In this document: one piece after another, positions 28,941 through 36,660 of the stretch | Layout: each line of letters opens with the position of its first letter | Position numbering within the stretch: position 1 is the first letter of the stretch | From: an uncultured Bariatricus sp. | Lineage (GTDB): Bacteria; Bacillota; Clostridia; Lachnospirales; Lachnospiraceae | Assembly: GCA_934307065.1 (NCBI GenBank) | Contig: CAKRCD010000009.1 | Location: 31,245 to 95,244, forward strand | DNA: 64,000 bases | Direction: 5' to 3' | Translations under genes and position numbers: made by a program | Notes under the pieces: model-generated | The model's input: the letters and a program-made list of their open reading frames with translations, nothing else | Databases searched by the model: none | What the model was told of the DNA's origin: nothing

Positions 28941-29807
28941 TCAACAATCCTCACAGGAAAGTACCAGTGCATTCAGAAAATTTTTGATTTTTACATTACC
29001 ATGACGTACACTTTTACCCCGTATATAGTCCATTTCACGTCTAATTTGTTCAAAATTATATAAAGTGTTAGAATATTCTGTGAAAATGTCGTTGTAATAG
29101 TCTTCAATTCCCAAATTTGCCAGATTAACCATGCCCATATTTGCTGTACGGCGGATACGCTGTTCCATGGATTTGGGATTATCACTGAACTGTCCGCACA
29201 ATTGATTCAGGGTAATATCTTCCATATGTCCATTATGTTCAATCAGATAGTCAACCAGCGTAATAATATCGCGGCTCCCCTTTTCTCCAATGATACCAAG
29301 CCGCTGTAAAATAGTTTTTAACTTGGTAATATGAGGCTTTTCTGCAGGTTCTCTGTCTGTGAGAGAAGCAGAGTTGACAGGAGCTGCGGCTCCTGTCTGA
29401 CTGGAAAAGATGCTTTGTACTTGTTTTAAGGTCCTTTGTGCTGTAATGGATGAAGAGACAGCTTTGATTACGGATTCTACTTCAATACTATTGATGGGTT
29501 TCTGGATATAGAATTCCACACCATTTTCGTAAGCCTGGGATATCATGTCTTTGGAAGAAACTTGGGAGAGCATGATAAACGCGGTGTTAGGAAGGAGCGG
29601 ACGAGCTTGTTTTACCAGCGCAATTCCGTCCATTTCCGGCATCAGCAGGTCTACAATTACGATATCTGGATGTATTTCGGTAAAGTCATCCAGTGCATCC
29701 ACACCGCAGGAAGCAGTGCCACACAATTCGCCGAGTCCGCGGTCACGGATGATTAATTTCAGAATATTAATAATGTTCCGGTCGTCGTCGATTAAATACA
29801 GTTTCAT
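28941..29807 (-). CDS. GlnL/YcbB-like response regulator
   Basis: 288 aa. The receiver domain (1-120) has the phosphoacceptor D53 (DIVIVDLLMPEMDG) and conserved K in IQKPI. The C-terminal part (about 165-285) is the YcbB DNA-binding domain (LIEHNGHMEDITLNQLC, RRTANMGMVNLANLG). In B. subtilis GlnL with GlnK activates glutamine uptake and glutaminase genes. Here it sits 14 bp downstream of its kinase and upstream of the PfoR-like EIIC gene, so the target and signal probably differ. It ends in ...VLSCEDC. Confidence 0.88.
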   Translation of the reverse strand: MKLYLIDDDRNIINILKLIIRDRGLGELCGTASCGVDALDDFTEIHPDIVIVDLLMPEMDGIALVKQARPLLPNTAFIMLSQVSSKDMISQAYENGVEFYIQKPINSIEVESVIKAVSSSITAQRTLKQVQSIFSSQTGAAAPVNSASLTDREPAEKPHITKLKTILQRLGIIGEKGSRDIITLVDYLIEHNGHMEDITLNQLCGQFSDNPKSMEQRIRRTANMGMVNLANLGIEDYYNDIFTEYSNTLYNFEQIRREMDYIRGKSVRHGNVKIKNFLNALVLSCEDC

Positions 29808-29821
29808 GTTGTTTTACCTCC

Positions 29822-31078
29822 TTACCAACGGGTTTTTGGAATATGAATGGTAAATATGGTCTGTCCCGGCTGAGAAACGGTCCGGATGACACCATGCCAC
29901 TGATTTTCAATCAAATCCTTTACCAGATTCAGACCAAGCCCACGGTTGACTTCTCCGGTATCGTAATTAATTTTTGTAGAAAATCCCGGATGGAAAATTT
30001 GTTCCAAATCTTCCGGTAATATACCAGGACCGTCATCTTCTACTTTAAAAATATAAAAATCATTGTCAGAAGTTTCGGTAACTTTAATACGTACTTCCGG
30101 TTTTACAGAGGCTTCGATGGCATTGTTCAACAAGTTACGCATTACAGACATAAAGAAATAATGCTTGTCAGTGTATAAATTTTCCTCTGTCTGCACATCC
30201 AGTGACAATTTCTTCCCTTCTGGCAGAGAAGCACTCAGGCTGTTACTTAATACCTGGAAAATGTCAGAAAGATACATGCCTTCATCATTTAAGTTTAAAT
30301 TCAGTGCACCGGAGAGACCACGGAGAATCAAAGCATATTCTTTTTTCAGCTCATGGACATCTTTTGCTACATTTAAGGCCTTGTGCGAAAGGGTTTCGTC
30401 AATGTGTGCATCTTCCATTTCCTGAAATAATTTGTAGGAAGTATTCATGGTTTCTTCAATCATTTTGCTGTTTTTCTGCATCAGGACTACTTCGTCATTC
30501 AGTTTGGAAATGAGAAGCAGAAGACGCTGATACCGCTGTGCATGTTCGCGTTTGAGCAGACTGAATTTATAATAGCGCAGACAGAACAGCAAAAACCAGA
30601 TAAAAGCGGAGCGCAAAAATGCGACCAGAATAATACTTATGTACAGGTTTAGTGTAAATCCGGAAACTCTCTGACGGAGCAGAGCTTCCGCAAAGTTGGA
30701 AAGAAAGTCGCAGAAGAACAGGAACACAGGTGCTGTAAGCGATAATTCATAATTTTTTTTGCGACAATAGGTATAAAAGAGAAAACCGTAAATCAGATAG
30801 AATACCATTTCCGGAAAGAAGGAAATCAGATTCCATTCACCGGCATTTAACCAGTGCAGAAGGGTTCTGGATGCCAGCACTCCTGCGGCTGACAGGTAAG
30901 TGACCGGAATAATCGGATATTCGCCAAATAAAATGACAGAAATTGAGAATACAAAGATTCCGATTGAAATACGGAAATCACTGTTAAAAAGATTAAAATA
31001 AATTTGCGCTCCGATAATTATCGCGGCGCTAATCCATAAAATCTGTGTTAGATTGGACCATTTTTTGTTTGTAAGCAT
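29822..31078 (-). CDS. GlnK/YcbA-like sensor histidine kinase
   Basis: 418 aa from the ATG at 31078, set by GGAGGG 8 bp upstream; 45 in-frame codons further upstream lack an RBS. Five to six N-terminal membrane helices (about 14-170), a coiled coil, the phosphoacceptor H242 in KDVHELKKEY, and a HATPase domain with N box NLLNNAIEAS, G1 EDDGPGIL and G2 GLGLNLV. The HELKKEY box is characteristic of the YcbA/GlnK class. It pairs with the regulator 14 bp downstream. Confidence 0.88.
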   Translation of the reverse strand: MLTNKKWSNLTQILWISAAIIIGAQIYFNLFNSDFRISIGIFVFSISVILFGEYPIIPVTYLSAAGVLASRTLLHWLNAGEWNLISFFPEMVFYLIYGFLFYTYCRKKNYELSLTAPVFLFFCDFLSNFAEALLRQRVSGFTLNLYISIILVAFLRSAFIWFLLFCLRYYKFSLLKREHAQRYQRLLLLISKLNDEVVLMQKNSKMIEETMNTSYKLFQEMEDAHIDETLSHKALNVAKDVHELKKEYALILRGLSGALNLNLNDEGMYLSDIFQVLSNSLSASLPEGKKLSLDVQTEENLYTDKHYFFMSVMRNLLNNAIEASVKPEVRIKVTETSDNDFYIFKVEDDGPGILPEDLEQIFHPGFSTKINYDTGEVNRGLGLNLVKDLIENQWHGVIRTVSQPGQTIFTIHIPKTRW

Positions 31079-31330
31079 AAATTTTTCCCTCCATAAAATA
31101 AAATTTTCCTCCATGCTTAGTTGTATGTTAAAATAATAATGCGTTGGATTGTTTTTGTGTCCTTTATATTTACAATCCCACGATTTATCTATATTATAGG
31201 AAAAAGATATCATATAAGCAAGAAATTTGTCATTTCATTGTGTGACAGGTTTCTTATAACATGAGGATAGATTTCTTAACCGCATTTTTACCATGAAAAT
31301 GCTATACTTTTGATATCTGGAGGGAATGGA

Positions 31331-32392
31331 ATGAGAAAAAAACATGGGATATTGCAGGATATTTTATTCACTGTTATTGTACTATGTCTGTTTATTGGTA
31401 TTGATGTAGGAATTACAAGAGTTTTAGGAGCAAATTCATTGGTTCCGGCTATTTTTACGTTAGCTGTATTTCTGATTTCTCTATATACAGAAGGGTACGT
31501 GTACGGGCTGGCAGCGTCTATGATCAGCATGTTTGTCGTAAATTTTGCATTTACATTTCCATACCTGAAATTTAATTTTATTATTACGGAGAATCTGGTT
31601 TCAGCTGTGATTATGTTAGTGGTTGTATTTATGACAAGTGCCCTTACTACGAAGCTGAAGCAGCAGGAGAAGGTAAGAGCGGAAGCGGAGAAAGAAAAAA
31701 TGCGTGCGAATTTGCTTCGTGCAGTTTCACATGACCTCCGTACACCACTTACAACCATTTACGGGTCCAGTTCTGCTATGCTGGAAAATTATTATGAGCT
31801 GTCGAATGAGGAAAAAATCGAACTTGTCCAGGGAATCAAAGAAGATGCAGAATGGATGAATGGAATGGTGGAAAATCTGCTGTCTGTTACAAGGATTGAG
31901 AATAATCGGGTGGAACTGAAAAAGACGCAGGTTGTATTAGAAGAATTGATCGACAGCGTTTTGGTACGGTTTCAGAAGAAATATCCGGAACAGGCTGTAG
32001 ATATAGAAATACCAGACGATTTTATCAGTATTCCCATGGATGCGGTACTGATTACGCAGGTTCTGGTTAATATGTTGGAGAATGCAGTCCTGCATGCGAA
32101 AGGAATGACCAAGCTTTCCCTGCATGTACATACGGAAGAAGAAAATGTAGTATTTGAAGTGACAGATAATGGATGCGGAATACCGGAAAGCCGGAGAAAA
32201 GAGTTGTTTACGGGCTTTTTTGAGGCGAAAGAGCTTCCGGTTGATAATAAAAAACGGAGTATGGGAATTGGATTATCGGTCTGCGCTTCTATTATTAAGG
32301 CGCATGACGGGGAAATCGAAATGAAGAATCTGCCAGAAGGTGGATGCTGTTTCCGTTTTAAGTTAAAAATGGAGGAAAATCCAAGTGAGTAA
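31331..32392 (+). CDS. KdpD-like sensor histidine kinase (short form)
   Basis: 353 aa from ATG 31331 (GGAGGG at 31319-31324). It has the four-helix DUF4118 membrane region of KdpD (about 10-105), then HisKA with H134 (AVSHDLRTPLT) and HATPase motifs (NMLENAVLHA, TDNGCGIP, GIGLSVC). The large N-terminal KdpD sensor and Usp domains are absent, so K+ sensing by the classic route is doubtful. It overlaps the response regulator gene by 8 bp. No kdpFABC genes are nearby. Confidence 0.88.
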   Translation: MRKKHGILQDILFTVIVLCLFIGIDVGITRVLGANSLVPAIFTLAVFLISLYTEGYVYGLAASMISMFVVNFAFTFPYLKFNFIITENLVSAVIMLVVVFMTSALTTKLKQQEKVRAEAEKEKMRANLLRAVSHDLRTPLTTIYGSSSAMLENYYELSNEEKIELVQGIKEDAEWMNGMVENLLSVTRIENNRVELKKTQVVLEELIDSVLVRFQKKYPEQAVDIEIPDDFISIPMDAVLITQVLVNMLENAVLHAKGMTKLSLHVHTEEENVVFEVTDNGCGIPESRRKELFTGFFEAKELPVDNKKRSMGIGLSVCASIIKAHDGEIEMKNLPEGGCCFRFKLKMEENPSE

Positions 32393-33098
32393 CAACAGAT
32401 ATAAAGTACTGATGGTAGAAGATGAAGCGAATATTTGTAATATTGTAAGAGCTGTTCTTACCATGAATGATTATCAGGCTTTTGAGGCTCATAATGTCAA
32501 AGAAGGAAAAATGATGTTTTTCTCTTATTCCCCTGATTTAATTCTACTGGATTTGGGACTCCCGGACGGTGATGGAATTGAATTAATCAAGATGATAAGA
32601 GAGGAATATTCTACTCCGATTATTGTGTTGTCAGCACGAACGGATGAAAAAGACATTGTGCTTGCCTTAGATGCAGGAGCGAATGATTATATAACAAAGC
32701 CTTTTGGAACGGGAGAACTTCTGGCACGTGTACGGGCAACTCTCCGAAGTTCTCACCAGTATGGGGTAAATACCAGCGAATCCGGAAGAAAATTCTGTCT
32801 GGATGATTTAGAGATTAATTATGAAGAACGGGAAGTCACTGTAGCAGGAAATTCGGTTAAACTGACTCAGACAGAGTATAATATCCTGGTTCTTCTTTCG
32901 CTAAATGCAGGGAAGGTTCTGACTTACGCGGAAATTATCCGTGAAGTATGGAAATGGGCAGATGCAGGAAGTATCAAAAAGTTACAGGTAAACATGGCGA
33001 ATATCCGGAAAAAGCTTGGAATTAAGCCGGGAACAAACCAGTATATTACCAATCAGCTAGGAGTCGGATATAAGATGAATATTAATTCTGAATCCTGA
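32385..33098 (+). CDS. OmpR/KdpE-family response regulator
   Basis: 237 aa. The receiver domain has D56 (DLILLDLGLPDG) and K in YITKPFG; the C-terminal winged helix includes LTQTEYNILVLLSLNAG and the recognition-helix region SIKKLQVNMANIRKKL. GTG start at 32385 with GGAGGAAA inside the kinase 3' end, overlapping it by 8 bp (translational coupling). Partner of the KdpD-like kinase. Targets are unknown; K+ transport genes are the usual guess but none are in the window. Confidence 0.88.
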   Translation: MSNNRYKVLMVEDEANICNIVRAVLTMNDYQAFEAHNVKEGKMMFFSYSPDLILLDLGLPDGDGIELIKMIREEYSTPIIVLSARTDEKDIVLALDAGANDYITKPFGTGELLARVRATLRSSHQYGVNTSESGRKFCLDDLEINYEEREVTVAGNSVKLTQTEYNILVLLSLNAGKVLTYAEIIREVWKWADAGSIKKLQVNMANIRKKLGIKPGTNQYITNQLGVGYKMNINSES

Positions 33099-33192
33099 TG
33101 AAATAACTTAGACGTTTTCACGGAGAGTACATATTGTTCCATTCTCCAGTACGTTGCTCTCTCCTTTGTAGATATAATTTTATTACACAAAT

Positions 33193-33244
33193 GTAAATCG
33201 GCTCTTTTCCGGTATCTCTGTACTGGGAGAGCCGATTTACGTTT
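33193..33244 (+). terminator. Terminator after the KdpE-like gene
   Basis: GTAAATCGGCTCT (33193-33205) and AGAGCCGATTTAC (33228-33240), 13 bp with a 22-nt loop, followed by GTTTTGTT. The T run is short and the stem long, so a structured RNA role is also possible. Confidence 0.6.
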
Positions 33245-33312
33245 TGTTACGCAGGTAATCCGAAAAGAGGTTTTAGATGTCCGGTGTACGGAGGCAATAC
33301 CGTTGGAAACAA

Positions 33313-33342
33313 TTGACAAGGAAGGGGAGGTACGTGTATCAT
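33313..33342 (+). promoter_or_regulatory. Promoter for phosphoglucomutase
   Basis: Consensus TTGACA (33313-33318), 18-bp spacer, TATCAT (33337-33342), about 100 bp before the gene. Confidence 0.55.
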
Positions 33343-33445
33343 AACAGCAGAGGCAACTGATTTGGAGTCGCCGGAAATAAGAAAGATGACGGACAGAAGA
33401 TAAGGCATAATAGAATAAAATCAGAAAGAAAGATAGGTGAAGAGG

Positions 33446-35128
33446 ATGTACATGGATGAGTACAAACGCTGGATGGAAGCTGAATTAGAGGATAAGGCGC
33501 TGAAAGAAGAGCTGGTTTCTATCGAAGGAAAGGAAGAAGAAATAAAAGAACGTTTTGCAATTGCGTTAAAGTTCGGAACAGCAGGACTTCGGGGAATCTT
33601 AGGAGCGGGTACAAACCGCATGAATATTTATGTAGTGCGTCAGGCAACCCAGGGGCTTGCCAACTGGGTAAAGGCACAGGGAGGAAGCCAGCTTGTTGCA
33701 ATCAGTTATGACAGCAGGATTAACAGTGATGTATTTGCAAAGAATGCGGCCTGTGTACTTGCGGCAAATGGAATCAAGGTTCGGATTTATGATGCATTGA
33801 TGCCGGTACCGGCACTGAGCTTTGCAACCCGCTATTACAAGGCAAATGCAGGAATTATGGTAACGGCTTCCCATAATCCGTCGAAATACAATGGTTATAA
33901 GGCATATGGACCGGATGGATGCCAGATGACGGATGTGGCAGCAAATGCGGTTTATGAAGAAATTCAGAAAACGGATGTCCTGTCCGGAGCGAAGATGATG
34001 AGCTTTGAAGAAGGACGGGCGGCAGGACTCATTGAATATGTAGAGGATGCATGCAAAGAGGCATTATATGAAGCAATTGAAGCTTGCAGTGTGCGCCCGG
34101 GACTTTGTAAGACAGCAGGATTAAAATTAGTTTATTCACCACTGAATGGAAGTGGACTTGTTCCGGTAACACGAATTTTGAAAGATATTGGTGTGGAAGA
34201 TGTGACCATTGTACCGGAACAGATGTATCCAGACGGAAACTTTCCTACCTGCCCATATCCGAATCCAGAAATTTTTGAGGCATTGAAATTAGGACTGGAA
34301 CTGGCAGAGAAATCGGGAGCAGACCTGATGTTGGCTACCGACCCGGATGCAGACCGTGTGGGAATTGCAATGAAGTGTCCGGATGGAAGTTATGAGCTTG
34401 TGACCGGAAATGAAATGGGTGTGCTTCTACTTGATTACATATGTGCAGGACGTATGGAAAATGGCACCATGCCAGAGCATCCGGTAGCAGTGAAATCCAT
34501 TGTATCAACCCCGCTTGCAGATGCGGTAGCGGCACATTATGGAGTGGAACTTCGTAACGTACTTACCGGTTTCAAATGGATTGGAGACCAGATTGCGAAA
34601 CTGGAGGCTGCGGGAGAGAAGGAGCGGTTTATTTTCGGGTTCGAGGAGAGCTACGGATATTTGGCCGGACCATATGTACGGGACAAAGATGCAGTAGTAG
34701 GCTCTATGTTAATCTGTGAAATGGCAGCTTATTATCGCAGCAAGGGCTCTTCCATTAAAGAACGACTGGAAGAAATTTATGCAGAATACGGACGTTATTT
34801 GAATCAGGTAGACAGCTTTGAATTTCCGGGCCTTTCCGGTATGGAAAAGATGGATGCGATTATGGAAGGACTTCGCAAAAATCCACCGAAAGAATTTGCA
34901 GGTTATACGGTAGAAAAAGCAACGGATTATAAAAATACAGAAGAAACAGGACTTCCATCTGCGAATATTCTGATTTATACTTTGGAAGGCGGAGCAACTG
35001 TGATTGTCCGCCCGTCAGGAACAGAACCAAAGATTAAAGCATATTTTACGACACTTGGAAAAGATTTGGCAGAGGCAAAAGCGCAGAAGGATAAGCTTGC
35101 CGAAGCATTAAAACCTGTGATGGCATAG
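33446..35128 (+). CDS. Phosphoglucomutase / phosphomannomutase
   Basis: Alpha-D-phosphohexomutase interconverting hexose 1- and 6-phosphates, here probably glucose 1-P/6-P for glycogen and sugar nucleotide metabolism. The active-site phosphoserine is S142 in TASHNPSKYNGY; the metal loop DPDADRVG (from D299) and sugar loop GFEESYGY are present, and the phosphate-binding RPSGTEPKIK is near the C-terminus. The size is close to Bacillus PgcA. ATG 33446 or ATG 33452 are both possible after AGGTGAAGAGG; a GTG at 33437 is less likely. It overlaps the convergent symporter gene by 21 bp. Confidence 0.92.
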   Translation: MYMDEYKRWMEAELEDKALKEELVSIEGKEEEIKERFAIALKFGTAGLRGILGAGTNRMNIYVVRQATQGLANWVKAQGGSQLVAISYDSRINSDVFAKNAACVLAANGIKVRIYDALMPVPALSFATRYYKANAGIMVTASHNPSKYNGYKAYGPDGCQMTDVAANAVYEEIQKTDVLSGAKMMSFEEGRAAGLIEYVEDACKEALYEAIEACSVRPGLCKTAGLKLVYSPLNGSGLVPVTRILKDIGVEDVTIVPEQMYPDGNFPTCPYPNPEIFEALKLGLELAEKSGADLMLATDPDADRVGIAMKCPDGSYELVTGNEMGVLLLDYICAGRMENGTMPEHPVAVKSIVSTPLADAVAAHYGVELRNVLTGFKWIGDQIAKLEAAGEKERFIFGFEESYGYLAGPYVRDKDAVVGSMLICEMAAYYRSKGSSIKERLEEIYAEYGRYLNQVDSFEFPGLSGMEKMDAIMEGLRKNPPKEFAGYTVEKATDYKNTEETGLPSANILIYTLEGGATVIVRPSGTEPKIKAYFTTLGKDLAEAKAQKDKLAEALKPVMA

Positions 35129-36490
35129 TTGTGCAGCATAATCATCCAGTGCCTGTAACGCTTCTTTTGACATAGGAAGGACTGCAATCAGATTAAAGAT
35201 GGTCATTAGTCCGACTCCAATATCACCCAAATCCCAAACGAAAGTGTAAGTGGATAATCCGCCTATGAACAGCATGACTAAGGCGAGCAGCTTGTAAAGG
35301 CTCTGGAATATCCATTTATCTCCGAATAAATAGGCCACGTTGGAGCGGGCATAGAACAGAATCCCGATAAAAGTGGAAAAGCTGAACATCCATAAGGTAA
35401 TAGTGGTAAAAACCACACCTGCATTTCCAAAATGATAATGCATGGCAGTCTGCAAGAGCTCCATGCCGGAAAGCCCTTCTAAGAGGCTTGCTGGGGCAAG
35501 GAGCATAATCATTGCAGTACAACTGCAGATGATAATCGTATCGATAATGACACCGAATGCCTGAAACAGACCTGCCTTTGCAGGATGACTGACATCTGCT
35601 GCGGCTGCTGCACATGGAGCAGAGCCGGAACCGGCTTCATTGGAAAAGAGTCCACGTTTGACCCCGTTCATGAGAGCCGCACCAAAACCACCGGCCGCGG
35701 CTTGTCTCAGACCAAAGGCTTCTTCAAAAATCCGTTGGAAAACAGAAGGCAGCAAGGTGATATTCCGGATAATAACATATATGGAAATCAAAAAATAAAA
35801 TACAGCCATTACCGGAACAATGATATCCAGCACCTTAACCGTTGCATTTTTACGCAGCACAATTATTGCCGCCAGTCCTACAAGCAGGATGGTGGAAAAA
35901 AGCGGTGGGATGGAAAATGCATTGTAAAAGGCAGAGGATACCGAATTGCTGATTACCTGGCTGACTCCGCACCAACAGAGCAGACCGGAAAATGCAAATA
36001 AGACGGCAATGATACTGCGCTTTTTCCCTTTTGCAAAAAGGTCATGGATATAGTAGGCAGGGCCTCCGCGATATCCACCATATAAAGGGTCAGGCTGTTT
36101 ATGAAGCTGTGCCAGTGTAGCTTCAATAAAGGCAGTAGAGGAGCCGATTAATGCGGTAAGCCACATCCAAAATACGGAGCCTGCACCACCGATGGAAATA
36201 GCGGCAACTACACCGACCATATTTCCCATACCTACACGGGTGGCAGTTGAAATAATTAACGCCTGAATGCCGGAGAGTGCATGTTTGTCTATGGTACACT
36301 TTTCCAGTGAAATCCGAAGCATTTCCCGAAAATAACGGACAGGGAGAAAACGCGTCCGAAACGTAAAATAAAGTCCCGTTGGAATCAGCAGAAGCACTAG
36401 CAGGGAAATCCCGATAGAAGAACTGCCGGGCAGAGGAATGGTAAATAAATCACCCCAGAGTAAGTTATAAAAAAATGCAATACATTTCAT
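35108..36490 (-). CDS. Alanine/glycine:cation symporter (AGCS family)
   Basis: Na+- or H+-coupled uptake of alanine/glycine. About 460 aa with 10-11 membrane helices; family motifs ATRVGMGNMVGVVAAISIGG, GGYRGGPAYYI and FSNEAGSGSAPCAAAAADVSH are clear. ATG 36490 is chosen, with TTGAGG upstream; a TTG at 36505 would add five residues. It is monocistronic, its 3' end overlapping the phosphoglucomutase gene on the opposite strand. Confidence 0.93.
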   Translation of the reverse strand: MKCIAFFYNLLWGDLFTIPLPGSSSIGISLLVLLLIPTGLYFTFRTRFLPVRYFREMLRISLEKCTIDKHALSGIQALIISTATRVGMGNMVGVVAAISIGGAGSVFWMWLTALIGSSTAFIEATLAQLHKQPDPLYGGYRGGPAYYIHDLFAKGKKRSIIAVLFAFSGLLCWCGVSQVISNSVSSAFYNAFSIPPLFSTILLVGLAAIIVLRKNATVKVLDIIVPVMAVFYFLISIYVIIRNITLLPSVFQRIFEEAFGLRQAAAGGFGAALMNGVKRGLFSNEAGSGSAPCAAAAADVSHPAKAGLFQAFGVIIDTIIICSCTAMIMLLAPASLLEGLSGMELLQTAMHYHFGNAGVVFTTITLWMFSFSTFIGILFYARSNVAYLFGDKWIFQSLYKLLALVMLFIGGLSTYTFVWDLGDIGVGLMTIFNLIAVLPMSKEALQALDDYAAQLCHHRF

Positions 36491-36598
36491 AAGTATATAC
36501 CTCAATTGTTTTTTATAATGTATGACAATATTCGTCAGACTCTTTCAAGTATATAATAGAAAGCATGATTTGTCGAGACTTCATTCCATGTAGTGTTC

Positions 36599-36627
36599 TG
36601 TACATTTTGCATTTGGTTTGTTATAAT
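36599..36627 (+). promoter_or_regulatory. Promoter for the branching enzyme gene
   Basis: TGTACA (36599-36604), 17-bp spacer, TATAAT (36622-36627), 33 bp before ATG 36661 with AAGGAGGGGG as RBS. Confidence 0.55.
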
Positions 36628-36660
36628 TGAAAAAAGAAAGCAGGCATAAGGAGGGGGAAA

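Larger units (their letters stand above)
33099..33445. other. Intergenic region with two hairpins
   Basis: About 340 bp without a convincing gene. It contains GGAGAG (33122-33127)/CTCTCC (33159-33164), a strong 13-bp hairpin at 33193-33240, and the phosphoglucomutase promoter at 33313-33342. A 27-codon basic frame in this region is not supported. Confidence 0.5.

Noticed and set aside
33270-33353. Short basic open frame (27 codons) before phosphoglucomutase
   Set aside because: It overlaps the consensus promoter, encodes a low-complexity basic peptide and has no supporting context.
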